This document shows, one piece after another, positions 45,388 through 55,349 of a stretch of 64,000 nt of DNA; position 1 is the first letter of the stretch, and every line of letters begins with the position of its first letter. The notes below the pieces were generated by a model. That model saw only the letters and a program-made list of their open reading frames with translations. It ran no database searches and was not told the origin of the DNA. A program made the position numbers and the translations under genes. The stretch lies in the NCBI GenBank assembly GCA_031553415.1, contig JAVBLO010000063.1, positions 11,919-75,918 of the forward strand, given 5' to 3'. The DNA is from JAIRVZ01 sp031553415 (GTDB taxonomy: Bacteria > Bacteroidota > Bacteroidia > Bacteroidales > Azobacteroidaceae).

Positions 45388-48300
45388 TTAAATACCTAAA
45401 CTTAAGCTGAAAACAATAGATTGGTTAGCAGGATAACTACTTTGATCTATGCCCAACCTGGTATTGCTATCTCCCAATGAGCTGCTTGCTTCAGGGTCCA
45501 TACCGGTGTATTTAGTCCATGTGAGCAGGTTTACGCCTGAAACCTGGAATTTACAGTTACGAAGTTTCACCTTTTCCACAATCTTTTTAGGTAATGTGTA
45601 TCCCAATGATACTGTTTTCAAACGGAAGTAACTTCCGTCTTCAATCAACAAGTCTGTCAAGTTGCTGGCATAATCAGCATGGGCAGTATTGCTGCTATTG
45701 ATATAAATAGCCCGGGGAGTATTGGAACTGTAATAACCCGGATCACCTGTAAGCGGATCAAATACACGGTAACTATTCATTACATAACGTATCTGGTTAT
45801 CACTTCCGCCACGGTAACGTTCGAGCTTTCCTTTATTCGTATTCACTACACTGTTACCAAAAGCCCCGGTGAAAAAGATTGCCAAATCAAAGTCTTTATA
45901 AGTAAATGTATTGGTAAACCCCAAGTTCCAATCTGGTTGGGCATGACCAAGTACAACTTTATCACCTTCATCTATCACTCCATTACCATTACGGTCTACG
46001 TATTTAGGATAGCCCGGTTGTGTCCTGGCTTCCAATGTTCCTTCATACCAAACGGAATTAGGACTGTATACATCATTCCAATCTTTATAAACGCCATCCA
46101 GCTTATGTCCTTTGAAAGTTCCGAGAGGTTCCCCCACCACAAGATATGAAATAGGAGTATTGACTGTATTCGTCATTTGATAAGAAACCAAATTATCGTC
46201 ACCACCCAGACTTTTTATTTTTCCCATATTGTAACCGGCGTTAATGGTAGTGCTCCATTTAAATAATTTCCCGTTTATATTTTTTGAATTGAATTCAAAT
46301 TCTATTCCTCTGTTTTGTACTTCACCGATATTAGTTGCTACCTGAGAATAACCGGTGGTATTGGGAAGACGGTAATTATACAATAAACTTTTAGTGGTTT
46401 TATCGTAAACGTCGACTGTCAGGAAGAAGCGATTTTTAACAAATCCCACATCAAATCCGGCATCGGCCTGAGCGGTTTCTTCCCAGCCTAAACGAGGATC
46501 GCCGATTGCATTTGCAACATAGCCGGTTGCGGTTTTTCCTCCGATAACAATAGGAGTAGCCTCAAGGGTTGACCAGGATTTGTAATTTCCGATAGCGTCA
46601 TTACCAGTCATTCCATAACTTACCCTTAATTTCAACATTGAGAAAGCGTCGGATTTAGGAACGAACTTTTCATTGGTAACTACCCATGCAAACGAAGCGG
46701 AAGGAAAATATCCCCATTTGGAATCTTTACCAAAACGAGAGGAACCATCGGCACGCATAGTAAGCGTAGTCAGATAACGTTCATCATAATTATAGATAAC
46801 ACGGCCAAAATATGAAAGCACATCATATTTGGAATAAGAAGCAGTCATACTGTCATAATTCTTTGCCCGTAGATTGTCCCATTGAAAATCATCTTCTAAT
46901 CCTCTTGCCTGTCCGTTGAATCCGTCAGAAACAGAAGATTCCCACGACTGTCCGAGCATCGCAGTCAGATTATGTTTCTTCTGGAATGAATTCATATAAG
47001 TAAGCGTATTCTCATTGATCCACTTGGAAGCGGTTGTTGTACCACGCTTGCCTATGTTGTTTTTATCAATGTTTGGCTGAGTCATGTAAATAAATGAAGG
47101 AACGTAGTAATAAGAATTTTTCTGGTTCATCCTATAACCTCCTGTTACTCTCAAAGTCAGATGTTCAATGAGTTTCCAGTTAAAAGCGCCATTAATATCC
47201 GTCAGCCATTCTTTATTTATATCCTGCGTATACATGGATTTAGAAATCTCTGTGTTGGCCGACAAGACTTCACCGGTTTCTTCATCAATAAAAAGGCCAT
47301 TATCAAATATTCCTGCTGCAGTGGATGTCGGGTTAAGCATCAGTGTACGCATCATACCACCACTGTCACCACCGGCAATCTTCTGTTTTCGTGTGTTGCT
47401 GTTGGTAACGTTGAACTGTAAATTCATGTCCTTTTTCATTTCAACGTTGAATTTCCCTCTTAAAGCCACACGTTGGAATTCACTATTTATAAGCAGTCCC
47501 GGTTGGTCCAAAATGTTGGCAGAGATAAGATAGTTCATTTGCTTTCCACCTCCGGAAATACTTAAATTGTAATCCTGAACAATTGCTTTGGATTTTATCA
47601 ACTGATCCTGGAAATTTCTTGTATCAAAAGTGTCCGGACGTAAAGTATTGACGGCCACTCCCATTGTTTGCCGGCCTATGTTATTGTAAGTTTGATATTG
47701 AGGGCCATCAAACATCGGGATAGTATGCCTTACTGTGGTATAGTGTATTTTAGATTGGAAATCAATCCTGGGTTTGCCTTCCATTCCTCTTTTAGTAGTT
47801 ACCATAATAACTCCGTTAGCGCCCCGTGAACCATAAATTGCAGTGGCTGATGCATCTTTCAACACTTCCATAGACAAGATGTCTGCAGGATTCAACATCG
47901 ACAAGTCATTACTGTTTGTCGGAAAACCATCGATTACTATTAAAGGAGTATTACCGGCCAGAATAGAACTTCCCCCACGCACACGGATAGACATATCACC
48001 TCCGGGTTCTGCCGAGGTTGTAATAACCATTACTCCGGCAGCATTTCCCTGCAATGCCTGATCCAATGAAGTAACCGGAGTTTTTTCAATGTCCTTGTCA
48101 TCAACTTTGGCAATGGAACTGGTCAAATCCCTCTTCCTCACAACACCATAGCCAATTACCACCACCTCATCCAAGTTATTGTCGACCGGATGCATTTTGA
48201 CTTGAATGGTCGTTTGTGATTTAACCAAGACTTTCAAATCTTCGTAGCCAAGATATTTAAAAGTTAAAGACCCGGAAGCCGGAACGGAAGAAAGAGAAAA

Positions 48301-48498
48301 ATTCCCTTCAATGTCAGTTATAGTTCCCTTGGTTGTACCCGTTACAACGATATTAACTCCAGTCAACGGCAACCCGTCATTAGAATCAACAACAGTTCCT
48401 TGCACATTAATTTGCTGGGCAAAAGCAGGAACAAATAAAATTAAAAGCGATAAGGATAGTAGAAAACGCTTTTTTCTTTTGTAGAAACAAATCTTCAT
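45388..48498 (-). CDS. SusC/RagA-family TonB-dependent outer-membrane transporter
   Basis: This 1036-residue protein has a signal peptide ending in VPAFAQQ, then a carboxypeptidase-regulatory-like domain at about 30-105 (NVQGTVVDSNDGLPLTGVNI). The plug follows (DLTSSIAKVDDKDIEKTPVT, then SIRVRGGSSILAGNTPLIVI), and then the beta-barrel. The Gly-Ser-Arg-Gly-Ala-Asn-Gly-Val motif is typical of SusC. It forms the outer-membrane import channel with SusD. It is the first gene of the 33-kb minus-strand PUL, with a -7 box (TAACTTTG) 55 bases upstream. Confidence 0.96.
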   Translation of the reverse strand: MKICFYKRKKRFLLSLSLLILFVPAFAQQINVQGTVVDSNDGLPLTGVNIVVTGTTKGTITDIEGNFSLSSVPASGSLTFKYLGYEDLKVLVKSQTTIQVKMHPVDNNLDEVVVIGYGVVRKRDLTSSIAKVDDKDIEKTPVTSLDQALQGNAAGVMVITTSAEPGGDMSIRVRGGSSILAGNTPLIVIDGFPTNSNDLSMLNPADILSMEVLKDASATAIYGSRGANGVIMVTTKRGMEGKPRIDFQSKIHYTTVRHTIPMFDGPQYQTYNNIGRQTMGVAVNTLRPDTFDTRNFQDQLIKSKAIVQDYNLSISGGGKQMNYLISANILDQPGLLINSEFQRVALRGKFNVEMKKDMNLQFNVTNSNTRKQKIAGGDSGGMMRTLMLNPTSTAAGIFDNGLFIDEETGEVLSANTEISKSMYTQDINKEWLTDINGAFNWKLIEHLTLRVTGGYRMNQKNSYYYVPSFIYMTQPNIDKNNIGKRGTTTASKWINENTLTYMNSFQKKHNLTAMLGQSWESSVSDGFNGQARGLEDDFQWDNLRAKNYDSMTASYSKYDVLSYFGRVIYNYDERYLTTLTMRADGSSRFGKDSKWGYFPSASFAWVVTNEKFVPKSDAFSMLKLRVSYGMTGNDAIGNYKSWSTLEATPIVIGGKTATGYVANAIGDPRLGWEETAQADAGFDVGFVKNRFFLTVDVYDKTTKSLLYNYRLPNTTGYSQVATNIGEVQNRGIEFEFNSKNINGKLFKWSTTINAGYNMGKIKSLGGDDNLVSYQMTNTVNTPISYLVVGEPLGTFKGHKLDGVYKDWNDVYSPNSVWYEGTLEARTQPGYPKYVDRNGNGVIDEGDKVVLGHAQPDWNLGFTNTFTYKDFDLAIFFTGAFGNSVVNTNKGKLERYRGGSDNQIRYVMNSYRVFDPLTGDPGYYSSNTPRAIYINSSNTAHADYASNLTDLLIEDGSYFRLKTVSLGYTLPKKIVEKVKLRNCKFQVSGVNLLTWTKYTGMDPEASSSLGDSNTRLGIDQSSYPANQSIVFSLSLGI

Positions 48499-48553
48499 AA
48501 GCGATTAGATGATATTAGAGATTAGTGATCAAAATGCGAATTTAGTTGTAATG

Positions 48554-48561
48554 CAAAGTTA
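48554..48561 (-). promoter_or_regulatory. -7 box for the PUL operon (SusC)
   Basis: The minus strand reads TAACTTTG (TAnnTTTG), 55 bases upstream of the SusC start. The -33 element is weak, which would suit a promoter needing an activator. Confidence 0.5.
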
Positions 48562-48856
48562 ATCTGAGGTTCATTTAAAGGCATTTGAAATTTTACGGAT
48601 TTGTTTTTCTCTATCACTGAATATTGATTTTTTGAAGTGTAGAAATATGAAAAATTTCCTGAAAAGTTTTAAAATAATACTGATTCAGATTCGTATTTAA
48701 TTGAATATCATAACTTTGTCTATATTCTGATTTTTATCGGCTTTTATTCATGATTTTTTATGGTTTGTATAAAGAAAATGATCTGGATTCTCAATTTTAA
48801 GACACTGAATTTGACTTCAAATCAGTTAAGTTCAGCAAAATTCAATATCTTTTACT

Positions 48857-48864
48857 TATATTTG
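48857..48864 (+). promoter_or_regulatory. -7 box for the HTCS gene
   Basis: TATATTTG matches TAnnTTTG, 36 bases upstream of the ATG at 48901. No clear -33 TTTG is visible. Confidence 0.5.
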
Positions 48865-48900
48865 TGTCCTATTGTTGATTCGTGGTGAGGTTGATACTGT

Positions 48901-51900
48901 ATGAAAAATATGCATATTCTAAATAAAAGGATTCAGGTTATATTTTTTTGTTTGATTTTTTCATTTGTTATTTCAGGCCAGGAAATAACAGAGCGAACTT
49001 TTATACAACAAAATTCTCCAAATGATTTATTGGGTAATTCCATCAACTCGATTACACAAGACCAATGGGGATTTTTGTGGATCGGTACTGAAAATGGAAT
49101 ATCCCGTTTTGATGGTTATTCTTTTAACCCTTTACAAGAAATAAACTCTGCAGATACAGATGATGGCAATTCTTTTTCTTCCAATTATATAAAAAAAATA
49201 TTCAAGGACAGTCATAACCGGATGTGGATTGGCATGAGTAAAGGTGCTCTTGTTTATGACGACACCAAGCTTTCTTTCTCTTATCTTGAAGCTTTTTCCA
49301 ACACTTTCATCAATGTTTTCAAAGAAGATAAAAATCACAATATCTGGGTTGGTGGCGATATGGGACTTGCTATTGTTTCGGAAGATACCCAATCAATGCA
49401 TCTGGTAACAATAGGAGACTGCCCTGAATTAGGAGGAAAAAGGGTAAACTTTATTTCCACAGATTCAAAAGGCAATTTCTGGATCTTTTCCGAATATGGA
49501 CTGCATCGTATCAGTATAATGGAAAATGGGGTGAATGTGCCTGCCTTTGATTTTTCACGCAAACAAACATTACAAATTGAAAGTTTCAAGGTGAAGGGCA
49601 GAATGGGATTTTTCCTGATAGATAAGCGAGACAGGGCATGGATTAGTGTAGACAATAAGGTATGCCTAATTCAATTACCGGAAAAAAACAGTTTCAACCT
49701 GAATGAGGGAAAAGTTATCATTGATGGTGACGAATGTTTATGTATCGCAAGAGATAATATTTCGGCAGAAACTATCTGGATAGGCACACGGAATCATGGA
49801 ATTATCCATTTGACAATGAATAAGGAAGGTGAAATTGTTTCTAAGAAGAAATACTGGGTAAATTCGCTTCGCATAAATGATATTTCAAATACAATCCTGA
49901 CTCTTTATATCGACAAATGGGGTAGTATCTGGGCTGGAACACAGAATGGATTGTTCATTTCCAAAAAAGTTGATACAAACAGGTTTTATAACATAAAAGG
50001 AAGCGACCTGGGGGATGGTGCATCCCATAATATTTCATGTATTTACCAGGATACTAAACAAGACATCTGGTACACTACTGACGGTCATTTGACCAAGCTC
50101 CAATTGACCGGCAAAACGAATGGTGACTTTACTCTGAAGTCTTATATGTATAAAAACACTCCGGATGTTGTCCAGAAAAATAAATTCCAATCAATCATAG
50201 AAGTCACTCCCGGGCTTTTTTGGTTAGGGACTAAAGGAGACATTGTTTGTTTTGACTCAAATACCAATAATTTTTATGAAAACTCCATATTAAATAATTT
50301 TTTAAATACAAATGGATTGAAAATGGTCAAAGCCTTTTATAAAGATGCTAAAAATAACATCTGGATGGGATTTGCCACCGGAGGAATCGCTGTATACATT
50401 GTTTCATCAGACCAACTTGTTTTTCTGAATTCTATAGATGTTCATTTGAAAGATGAAGATTACTGGGCGATTACCGAAGACGCAAGAGGTTATCTTTGGA
50501 TTGGAACCAGAAAAAGCGGATTGTATAAGATTAAAATCAATACGGATGAGTTAATCCGTGATCAAAGTAAGGCTGTTACATTCAAAAAGCAATTTTTATC
50601 CAATCAGTGGATCACTTCAATTTTCATTAACAAAGATAATATCCCTTGGGTAGGAACATCTGAGGGCATTTTTTATTATAATGCAAGCAAGGAAAATTTT
50701 GATGCCCTGAATTTATCTTCAACCAATGATGCTTCCAATTATGTTTGTGGAATATCGGAAGATGCTGCAGATGCCATGTGGATTTTTACAACACAAGGTG
50801 TCTACAAATATGATGAACATTTTCACAATACATTGTATTATGATATAAACAATGGCAATTTAGCCCGGGCAAATTATTTATTCGGACACTTGACTGCTAA
50901 AGACGGCACAATTTTTATGGGTGGAATCGGCGGATTGAATTATTTTTATCCTTCAGATTTGGTACCGGATACTTCCAGACAAGAAATATATATCACAGAT
51001 TTCCAGATTCTCAACGAGCATATTTTACCAAACAGAAACCCTCATTTGTCGGCTAATATTAATTCTACCAACACATTGACTTTCTCTCATAAAGATTATC
51101 AATTTTTATTTGAATTTTCAACACTTTATCTTCCTGACCCTAATAAAATAAAATACCGCTACAAATTGGACGGATTCGATAAAAACTGGATTTATGTAAA
51201 TGCCCGCCATAATTATGCTTCTTATTCCAATTTACCTCCGGGTAATTATATATTGAGGATATCTTCGACCAACGCTTCCGGAGTATGGCTGGATAATGAA
51301 AAAAACATCCGTATCAAAGTATTGACTCCTCCCTGGTCATCGTGGTGGGCAATCTGTATTTATGTTGTATTGTTTTTAACGATCATAGGTTTTTGTATCT
51401 ATATAGTATATGTGAGAGGTATGTATAAACAACAGGAAAAAAACAAACGCTGGAAAGAGCACTTGTATACCAATATTATACATGGTTTTGATACTCCTCT
51501 TTTCCTGTTAAAGGCCCCAATGGAAGAACTTGCCACCAATCTTAACACCTATACCAAGCCTGAAATCGGAAGCATGCTGAAAATCATGCAACAAAATGTA
51601 AAAAGATTGTTATTTCTGACCAAACAATTATTGGAACTTCAAAAAACAGATACCGAACAACCGGCATTAACAGTATCAAAAACAGACTTGATTCCTTTTT
51701 TTCAAGATATATATAATTTATTCAGCGACATCGCCCGGTCACGGAATATCCATTTTGATTTCAGGCATAGTGATGCTTCCATTCCAGCCTATGTGGACGC
51801 AGAAAAAATGGAGATTATCATGTATAATTTGTTGTCGAATGCTTTCAAATCCACTTTGGAAAACGGATTAATAACTATCAGTTGCTATATAAATCCTAAT

Positions 51901-53019
51901 GACGAAAAAATATGGATTGAAATTTACGATAATGGAGTCGGAATAGAAAAACAATACCTGGAAATTTCCGGTCTGGCCGAGAACAGTACCGGACTCGAAC
52001 TTAGCCTTGCGAAAAACCTGATTGAAGTCCATGGCGGTAATTTATTCGTGGAAAGTATTCCGGGAAAAGGAAGCACTTTTAAATTTTACCTGCATTCCAA
52101 TGTCGAGAATCTTCCTAAAAAGATAGAAGTGGAGACTATAAAACAAAAACCGTCTTCCCACAAGCCATACATTGAAAATTTCATAGACCTGGAAAAGGAT
52201 ATAGAAACCGCAGACAAAACAAGAAAACATGTGTCTGCAGAAACTTCCCGTATTCTCTTGTTGGATAAAAAAGAAGATCTTCGCATCTTTTTTGAAAAAA
52301 TTCTGAAAAAGGATGGCTATACTGTCCGCTCTTTTGAAACAGAAGAAGAGGCTTTCCATGCATCCATTTCATTCGAGCCGGCTCTTATTTTATGCGATGT
52401 TGACCGGGAAAGTGAAAAAGATGCTTTTTCATTCTGCAAAAAAATCAAAGAAAAAGTACAAACTTCATACATTCCTGTTGTGTTACTATTGGAAAACGAT
52501 TCTGACGAAAAAAATATACGGGAGGGCTATTTGTTTGGGGCAGATGCTTGTATTTCCAAACCATTCGAGATTTCATATCTGCTTATCCGTATAAAGCAAC
52601 TGATTGATATAAGGCATTCTATCAAAGAAAAACTCCGGATAGAAGAATTTATTCATTCCAGCAAAGAAAAGTCTTCTGTGGTTTCGATGGATAAAAAATT
52701 CTTAGATAATGTAATGCGGGTTATAGAAAAAAATATGGCAGATGAGAATTTTAACTTAGATGAATTTGCCCGTCAGGCCGGAGTCAGCCGTTCTGTACTG
52801 AACACAAAAATTCAATCTTTATTAGGACAGGCTCCAATAGATTTTGTCAAAACAGTACGATTGAAAAAAGCAGCACAACTATTGGAATCAAATGCATACA
52901 GTATATCTGAAATAAGTTCGATGGTGGGATTCATCGACCCAAGTTATTTCAGTACCAGTTTCAAAAAACTTTTCGGGGAAACCCCTTCAGAATATGTAAA
53001 AAACAGAAGAAAATCATGA
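48901..53019 (+). CDS. Hybrid two-component system sensor/AraC regulator
   Basis: This 1372-residue protein has a signal peptide and a periplasmic sensor made of two-component beta-propeller repeats (WGFLWIGTENGISRFDGYSF and similar). A Y_Y_Y domain follows at about 730-805, then a membrane helix at about 815-838. The histidine-kinase core has His861 in IIHGFDTP, NLLSNAFK and YDNGVGI. The receiver (about 1117-1235) has Asp1166, and an AraC-type DNA-binding domain ends the protein (about 1263-1372). These proteins sense oligosaccharides and activate the neighbouring PUL. Several signalling residues differ from the norm. The gene overlaps the GH3 gene by 4 bp. Confidence 0.95.
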   Translation: MKNMHILNKRIQVIFFCLIFSFVISGQEITERTFIQQNSPNDLLGNSINSITQDQWGFLWIGTENGISRFDGYSFNPLQEINSADTDDGNSFSSNYIKKIFKDSHNRMWIGMSKGALVYDDTKLSFSYLEAFSNTFINVFKEDKNHNIWVGGDMGLAIVSEDTQSMHLVTIGDCPELGGKRVNFISTDSKGNFWIFSEYGLHRISIMENGVNVPAFDFSRKQTLQIESFKVKGRMGFFLIDKRDRAWISVDNKVCLIQLPEKNSFNLNEGKVIIDGDECLCIARDNISAETIWIGTRNHGIIHLTMNKEGEIVSKKKYWVNSLRINDISNTILTLYIDKWGSIWAGTQNGLFISKKVDTNRFYNIKGSDLGDGASHNISCIYQDTKQDIWYTTDGHLTKLQLTGKTNGDFTLKSYMYKNTPDVVQKNKFQSIIEVTPGLFWLGTKGDIVCFDSNTNNFYENSILNNFLNTNGLKMVKAFYKDAKNNIWMGFATGGIAVYIVSSDQLVFLNSIDVHLKDEDYWAITEDARGYLWIGTRKSGLYKIKINTDELIRDQSKAVTFKKQFLSNQWITSIFINKDNIPWVGTSEGIFYYNASKENFDALNLSSTNDASNYVCGISEDAADAMWIFTTQGVYKYDEHFHNTLYYDINNGNLARANYLFGHLTAKDGTIFMGGIGGLNYFYPSDLVPDTSRQEIYITDFQILNEHILPNRNPHLSANINSTNTLTFSHKDYQFLFEFSTLYLPDPNKIKYRYKLDGFDKNWIYVNARHNYASYSNLPPGNYILRISSTNASGVWLDNEKNIRIKVLTPPWSSWWAICIYVVLFLTIIGFCIYIVYVRGMYKQQEKNKRWKEHLYTNIIHGFDTPLFLLKAPMEELATNLNTYTKPEIGSMLKIMQQNVKRLLFLTKQLLELQKTDTEQPALTVSKTDLIPFFQDIYNLFSDIARSRNIHFDFRHSDASIPAYVDAEKMEIIMYNLLSNAFKSTLENGLITISCYINPNDEKIWIEIYDNGVGIEKQYLEISGLAENSTGLELSLAKNLIEVHGGNLFVESIPGKGSTFKFYLHSNVENLPKKIEVETIKQKPSSHKPYIENFIDLEKDIETADKTRKHVSAETSRILLLDKKEDLRIFFEKILKKDGYTVRSFETEEEAFHASISFEPALILCDVDRESEKDAFSFCKKIKEKVQTSYIPVVLLLENDSDEKNIREGYLFGADACISKPFEISYLLIRIKQLIDIRHSIKEKLRIEEFIHSSKEKSSVVSMDKKFLDNVMRVIEKNMADENFNLDEFARQAGVSRSVLNTKIQSLLGQAPIDFVKTVRLKKAAQLLESNAYSISEISSMVGFIDPSYFSTSFKKLFGETPSEYVKNRRKS

Positions 53020-55253
53020 AAAAAAACACTCTACTAGCAATTATTTGCTTGTGTTCAGTGTCCCTTTCCGGACAAAGTAAAACACCCATCTATTTAGATG
53101 AAAACCAACCAACAGAAAAACGTGTTGAGGATGCTTTATCCCGCATGACATTGGAAGAAAAAGTAAAAATGTGCCATGCACAATCCAAATTCAGTTCGGC
53201 TGGTGTGCCTCGTTTGGGAATTCCTGACAACTGGATGACCGACGGACCTCACGGCATACGTCCTGAAGTATTGTGGGATGAGTGGAACCAAGCCAATTGG
53301 ACAAACGACTCTTGTATCGCATTTCCGGCACTTACTTGCTTATCTGCCACATGGAACCCTGAAATGTCTGCAAGATACGGGAAAGCAATCGGAGAAGAAG
53401 CCCGTTACCGCAATAAAAATGTATTATTAGGTCCCGGCATAAATATCTACCGCATGCCTCTCAATGGACGTAATTTTGAGTATATGGGTGAAGACCCTTA
53501 TCTGGCTTCCCGCATGGTTGTACCTTATATACAAGAAGTCCAAAAAAATGGAGTTGCTGCTTGTGTTAAGCATTATGCTTTGAATAATCAGGAAAAATAC
53601 CGCCACCTGGTGAACGTAGAAGTCAGCGACCGCGCTTTATACGAAATTTACCTGCCTGCTTTCAAGGCTGCCGTACAGGAAGGAAAATCCTGGGCTATCA
53701 TGGGTTCTTATAATAAATATAAAGGACAATGGTGTTGCCAAAATAAATTTCTCCTGAATGATATTTTACGGAAAGAATGGAATTTTGACGGAGTGGTTGT
53801 ATCTGATTGGGGAGGAGTAAACAACACAGAACAAGCTATTTATAATGGTTTGGATATGGAGTTCGGGTCCTGGACTGATGGTTTGAACGAAGGCGCCAGT
53901 GATGTATACAGCAATTATTACCTGGCAACTCCTTTCCTTAACCTGCTCAAATCAGGGAAAGTAAGTGAAGAAGAAGTAAACAAAAAAGTACGAAACATCC
54001 TTCGCATGGTGTTCCGTACAAATATGAATACAAAACGTCCGTGGGGTTCTTTTGGCACACAGGAACATGCTTTGGCTGGGCGTAAAATCGCCCAGGAAGG
54101 TATCGTTTTGTTACAAAATAAAAATAATGTTTTACCTATCGATTTCAATAAAACAAAAAAGATTGCCGTAGTTGGGGAAAATGCCATCAAAATAATGACT
54201 GTTGGCGGTGGAAGTTCTTCTCTTAAAGCTAAATATGAAATTTCCCCATTGGAAGGAATCAAGAAATATGTAGGCAATAAAGCCGAAGTGGTTTATGCCC
54301 GCGGATATGTCAATGATAAGTTAAACAAAAAGAGCGATATCAAACAAGATGGCGTGGAAATCAATGATGTGATTGATACCAGACCTACTGCTGATGTTAT
54401 CTCAGAAGCTGTCCAGGCAGCAAAAAATGCTGATATGGTTATCTTTATTGGAGGCTTGAATAAATATAATTTCCAGGATTGTGAAGGCGACGACCGCAAA
54501 GAATTCGGATTGCCTTATGGACAAGACAAAGTAATTACTGAACTGCTAAAAGTAAATAAAAACCTGGCTGTAGTACTTATTTCCGGGAATGCTGTGGCTA
54601 TGCCTTGGGTGAATGAAGTTCCTGCTATTGTACAATCATGGCATAACGGAACTGAAGCCGGTAATGCGCTCGCTTCTATTTTAGTCGGGGAAGTGAATCC
54701 TTCGGGAAAATTACCGATGACTTTCCCTGTAAACCTGAAAGATAATGGAGCTTTCGCTTTAGGTGAATACCCTGGTGACAGTATCAGTGGGGTTTTGAAT
54801 GAAAAATATAATGATGATATTTTTGTTGGTTACCGATGGCATGACAAGCAGAAAATCAAACCATTGTTCGCTTTCGGGCACGGGTTAAGTTATACAACTT
54901 TCACTTATGGGAAAGCTTCTGTAGACAAAAAGCAGATGTCGGGCAATGAAACATTGACTGTAACTATTCCGGTGAAAAATACGGGTAACAGGGAAGGTGC
55001 TGAAGTGGTACAGTTGTATATCAATGATGTTAAATCTTCTCTTCCTCGTCCGGTTAAAGAATTGAAAGCTTTTGATAAAGTGACATTGAAACCGGGTGAA
55101 GTAAAAAATATTACATTCACTATCAACACTGATATGCTGAAATTCTTTGATGATAAAAAGCATGATTGGGTTGCCGAACCGGGCGATTTCAAAGCGCTCA
55201 TAGGAAGTTCTTCGGCAGATATCCGCTCAACTGTGGATTTTTCGTTGAAGTAA
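53016..55253 (+). CDS. GH3 family beta-glycosidase
   Basis: This 745-residue secreted protein (signal ending in VSLSGQS) has the N-terminal TIM barrel with KHYALNNQE and the nucleophile Asp near 264 in VVVSDWGG. The alpha/beta sandwich domain (GKLPMTFPVN) is followed by the fibronectin-III-like C-terminal domain (VVQLYINDVKSSLPRPVKEL). GH3 includes beta-glucosidases and xylosidases, and specificity cannot be told. It starts on the last bases of the HTCS gene (ATGA), so the enzyme is made together with its sensor. It probably trims terminal sugars in the periplasm. Confidence 0.94.
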   Translation: MKKNTLLAIICLCSVSLSGQSKTPIYLDENQPTEKRVEDALSRMTLEEKVKMCHAQSKFSSAGVPRLGIPDNWMTDGPHGIRPEVLWDEWNQANWTNDSCIAFPALTCLSATWNPEMSARYGKAIGEEARYRNKNVLLGPGINIYRMPLNGRNFEYMGEDPYLASRMVVPYIQEVQKNGVAACVKHYALNNQEKYRHLVNVEVSDRALYEIYLPAFKAAVQEGKSWAIMGSYNKYKGQWCCQNKFLLNDILRKEWNFDGVVVSDWGGVNNTEQAIYNGLDMEFGSWTDGLNEGASDVYSNYYLATPFLNLLKSGKVSEEEVNKKVRNILRMVFRTNMNTKRPWGSFGTQEHALAGRKIAQEGIVLLQNKNNVLPIDFNKTKKIAVVGENAIKIMTVGGGSSSLKAKYEISPLEGIKKYVGNKAEVVYARGYVNDKLNKKSDIKQDGVEINDVIDTRPTADVISEAVQAAKNADMVIFIGGLNKYNFQDCEGDDRKEFGLPYGQDKVITELLKVNKNLAVVLISGNAVAMPWVNEVPAIVQSWHNGTEAGNALASILVGEVNPSGKLPMTFPVNLKDNGAFALGEYPGDSISGVLNEKYNDDIFVGYRWHDKQKIKPLFAFGHGLSYTTFTYGKASVDKKQMSGNETLTVTIPVKNTGNREGAEVVQLYINDVKSSLPRPVKELKAFDKVTLKPGEVKNITFTINTDMLKFFDDKKHDWVAEPGDFKALIGSSSADIRSTVDFSLK

Positions 55254-55267
55254 ATTTTTATTTTATT

Positions 55268-55324
55268 GGCATTTATCAGAAGTTAATTGGTAATTTCACC
55301 TCCCGATAACTTCCGATAAATGCC
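55268..55324. terminator. Hairpin downstream of the GH3 gene
   Basis: GGCATTTATC at 55268 plus GAAGTTA at 55279 pair with TAACTTC at 55307 and GATAAATGCC at 55315, with one mismatch. It lies between converging genes, and the repeated CCGATAACTTCCGATAAATG units resemble an intergenic repeat. It could stop transcription from both sides. Confidence 0.65.
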
Positions 55325-55349
55325 GATGACTTCCGATTTTTTCGACTAT

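Larger units (their letters stand above)
48499..48900. other. Divergent regulatory region between SusC and the HTCS gene
   Basis: This 402-bp gap holds no convincing gene. It contains a minus-strand -7 box at 48554 toward SusC and a plus-strand -7 box at 48857 toward the regulator. The region is strongly AT-rich and should carry the regulator's binding site, which I cannot locate by eye. Confidence 0.7.

Noticed and set aside
48499..48900. Riboswitch or small RNA in the divergent gap
   Set aside because: No conserved structure or long hairpin is seen, only promoters and AT-rich DNA.
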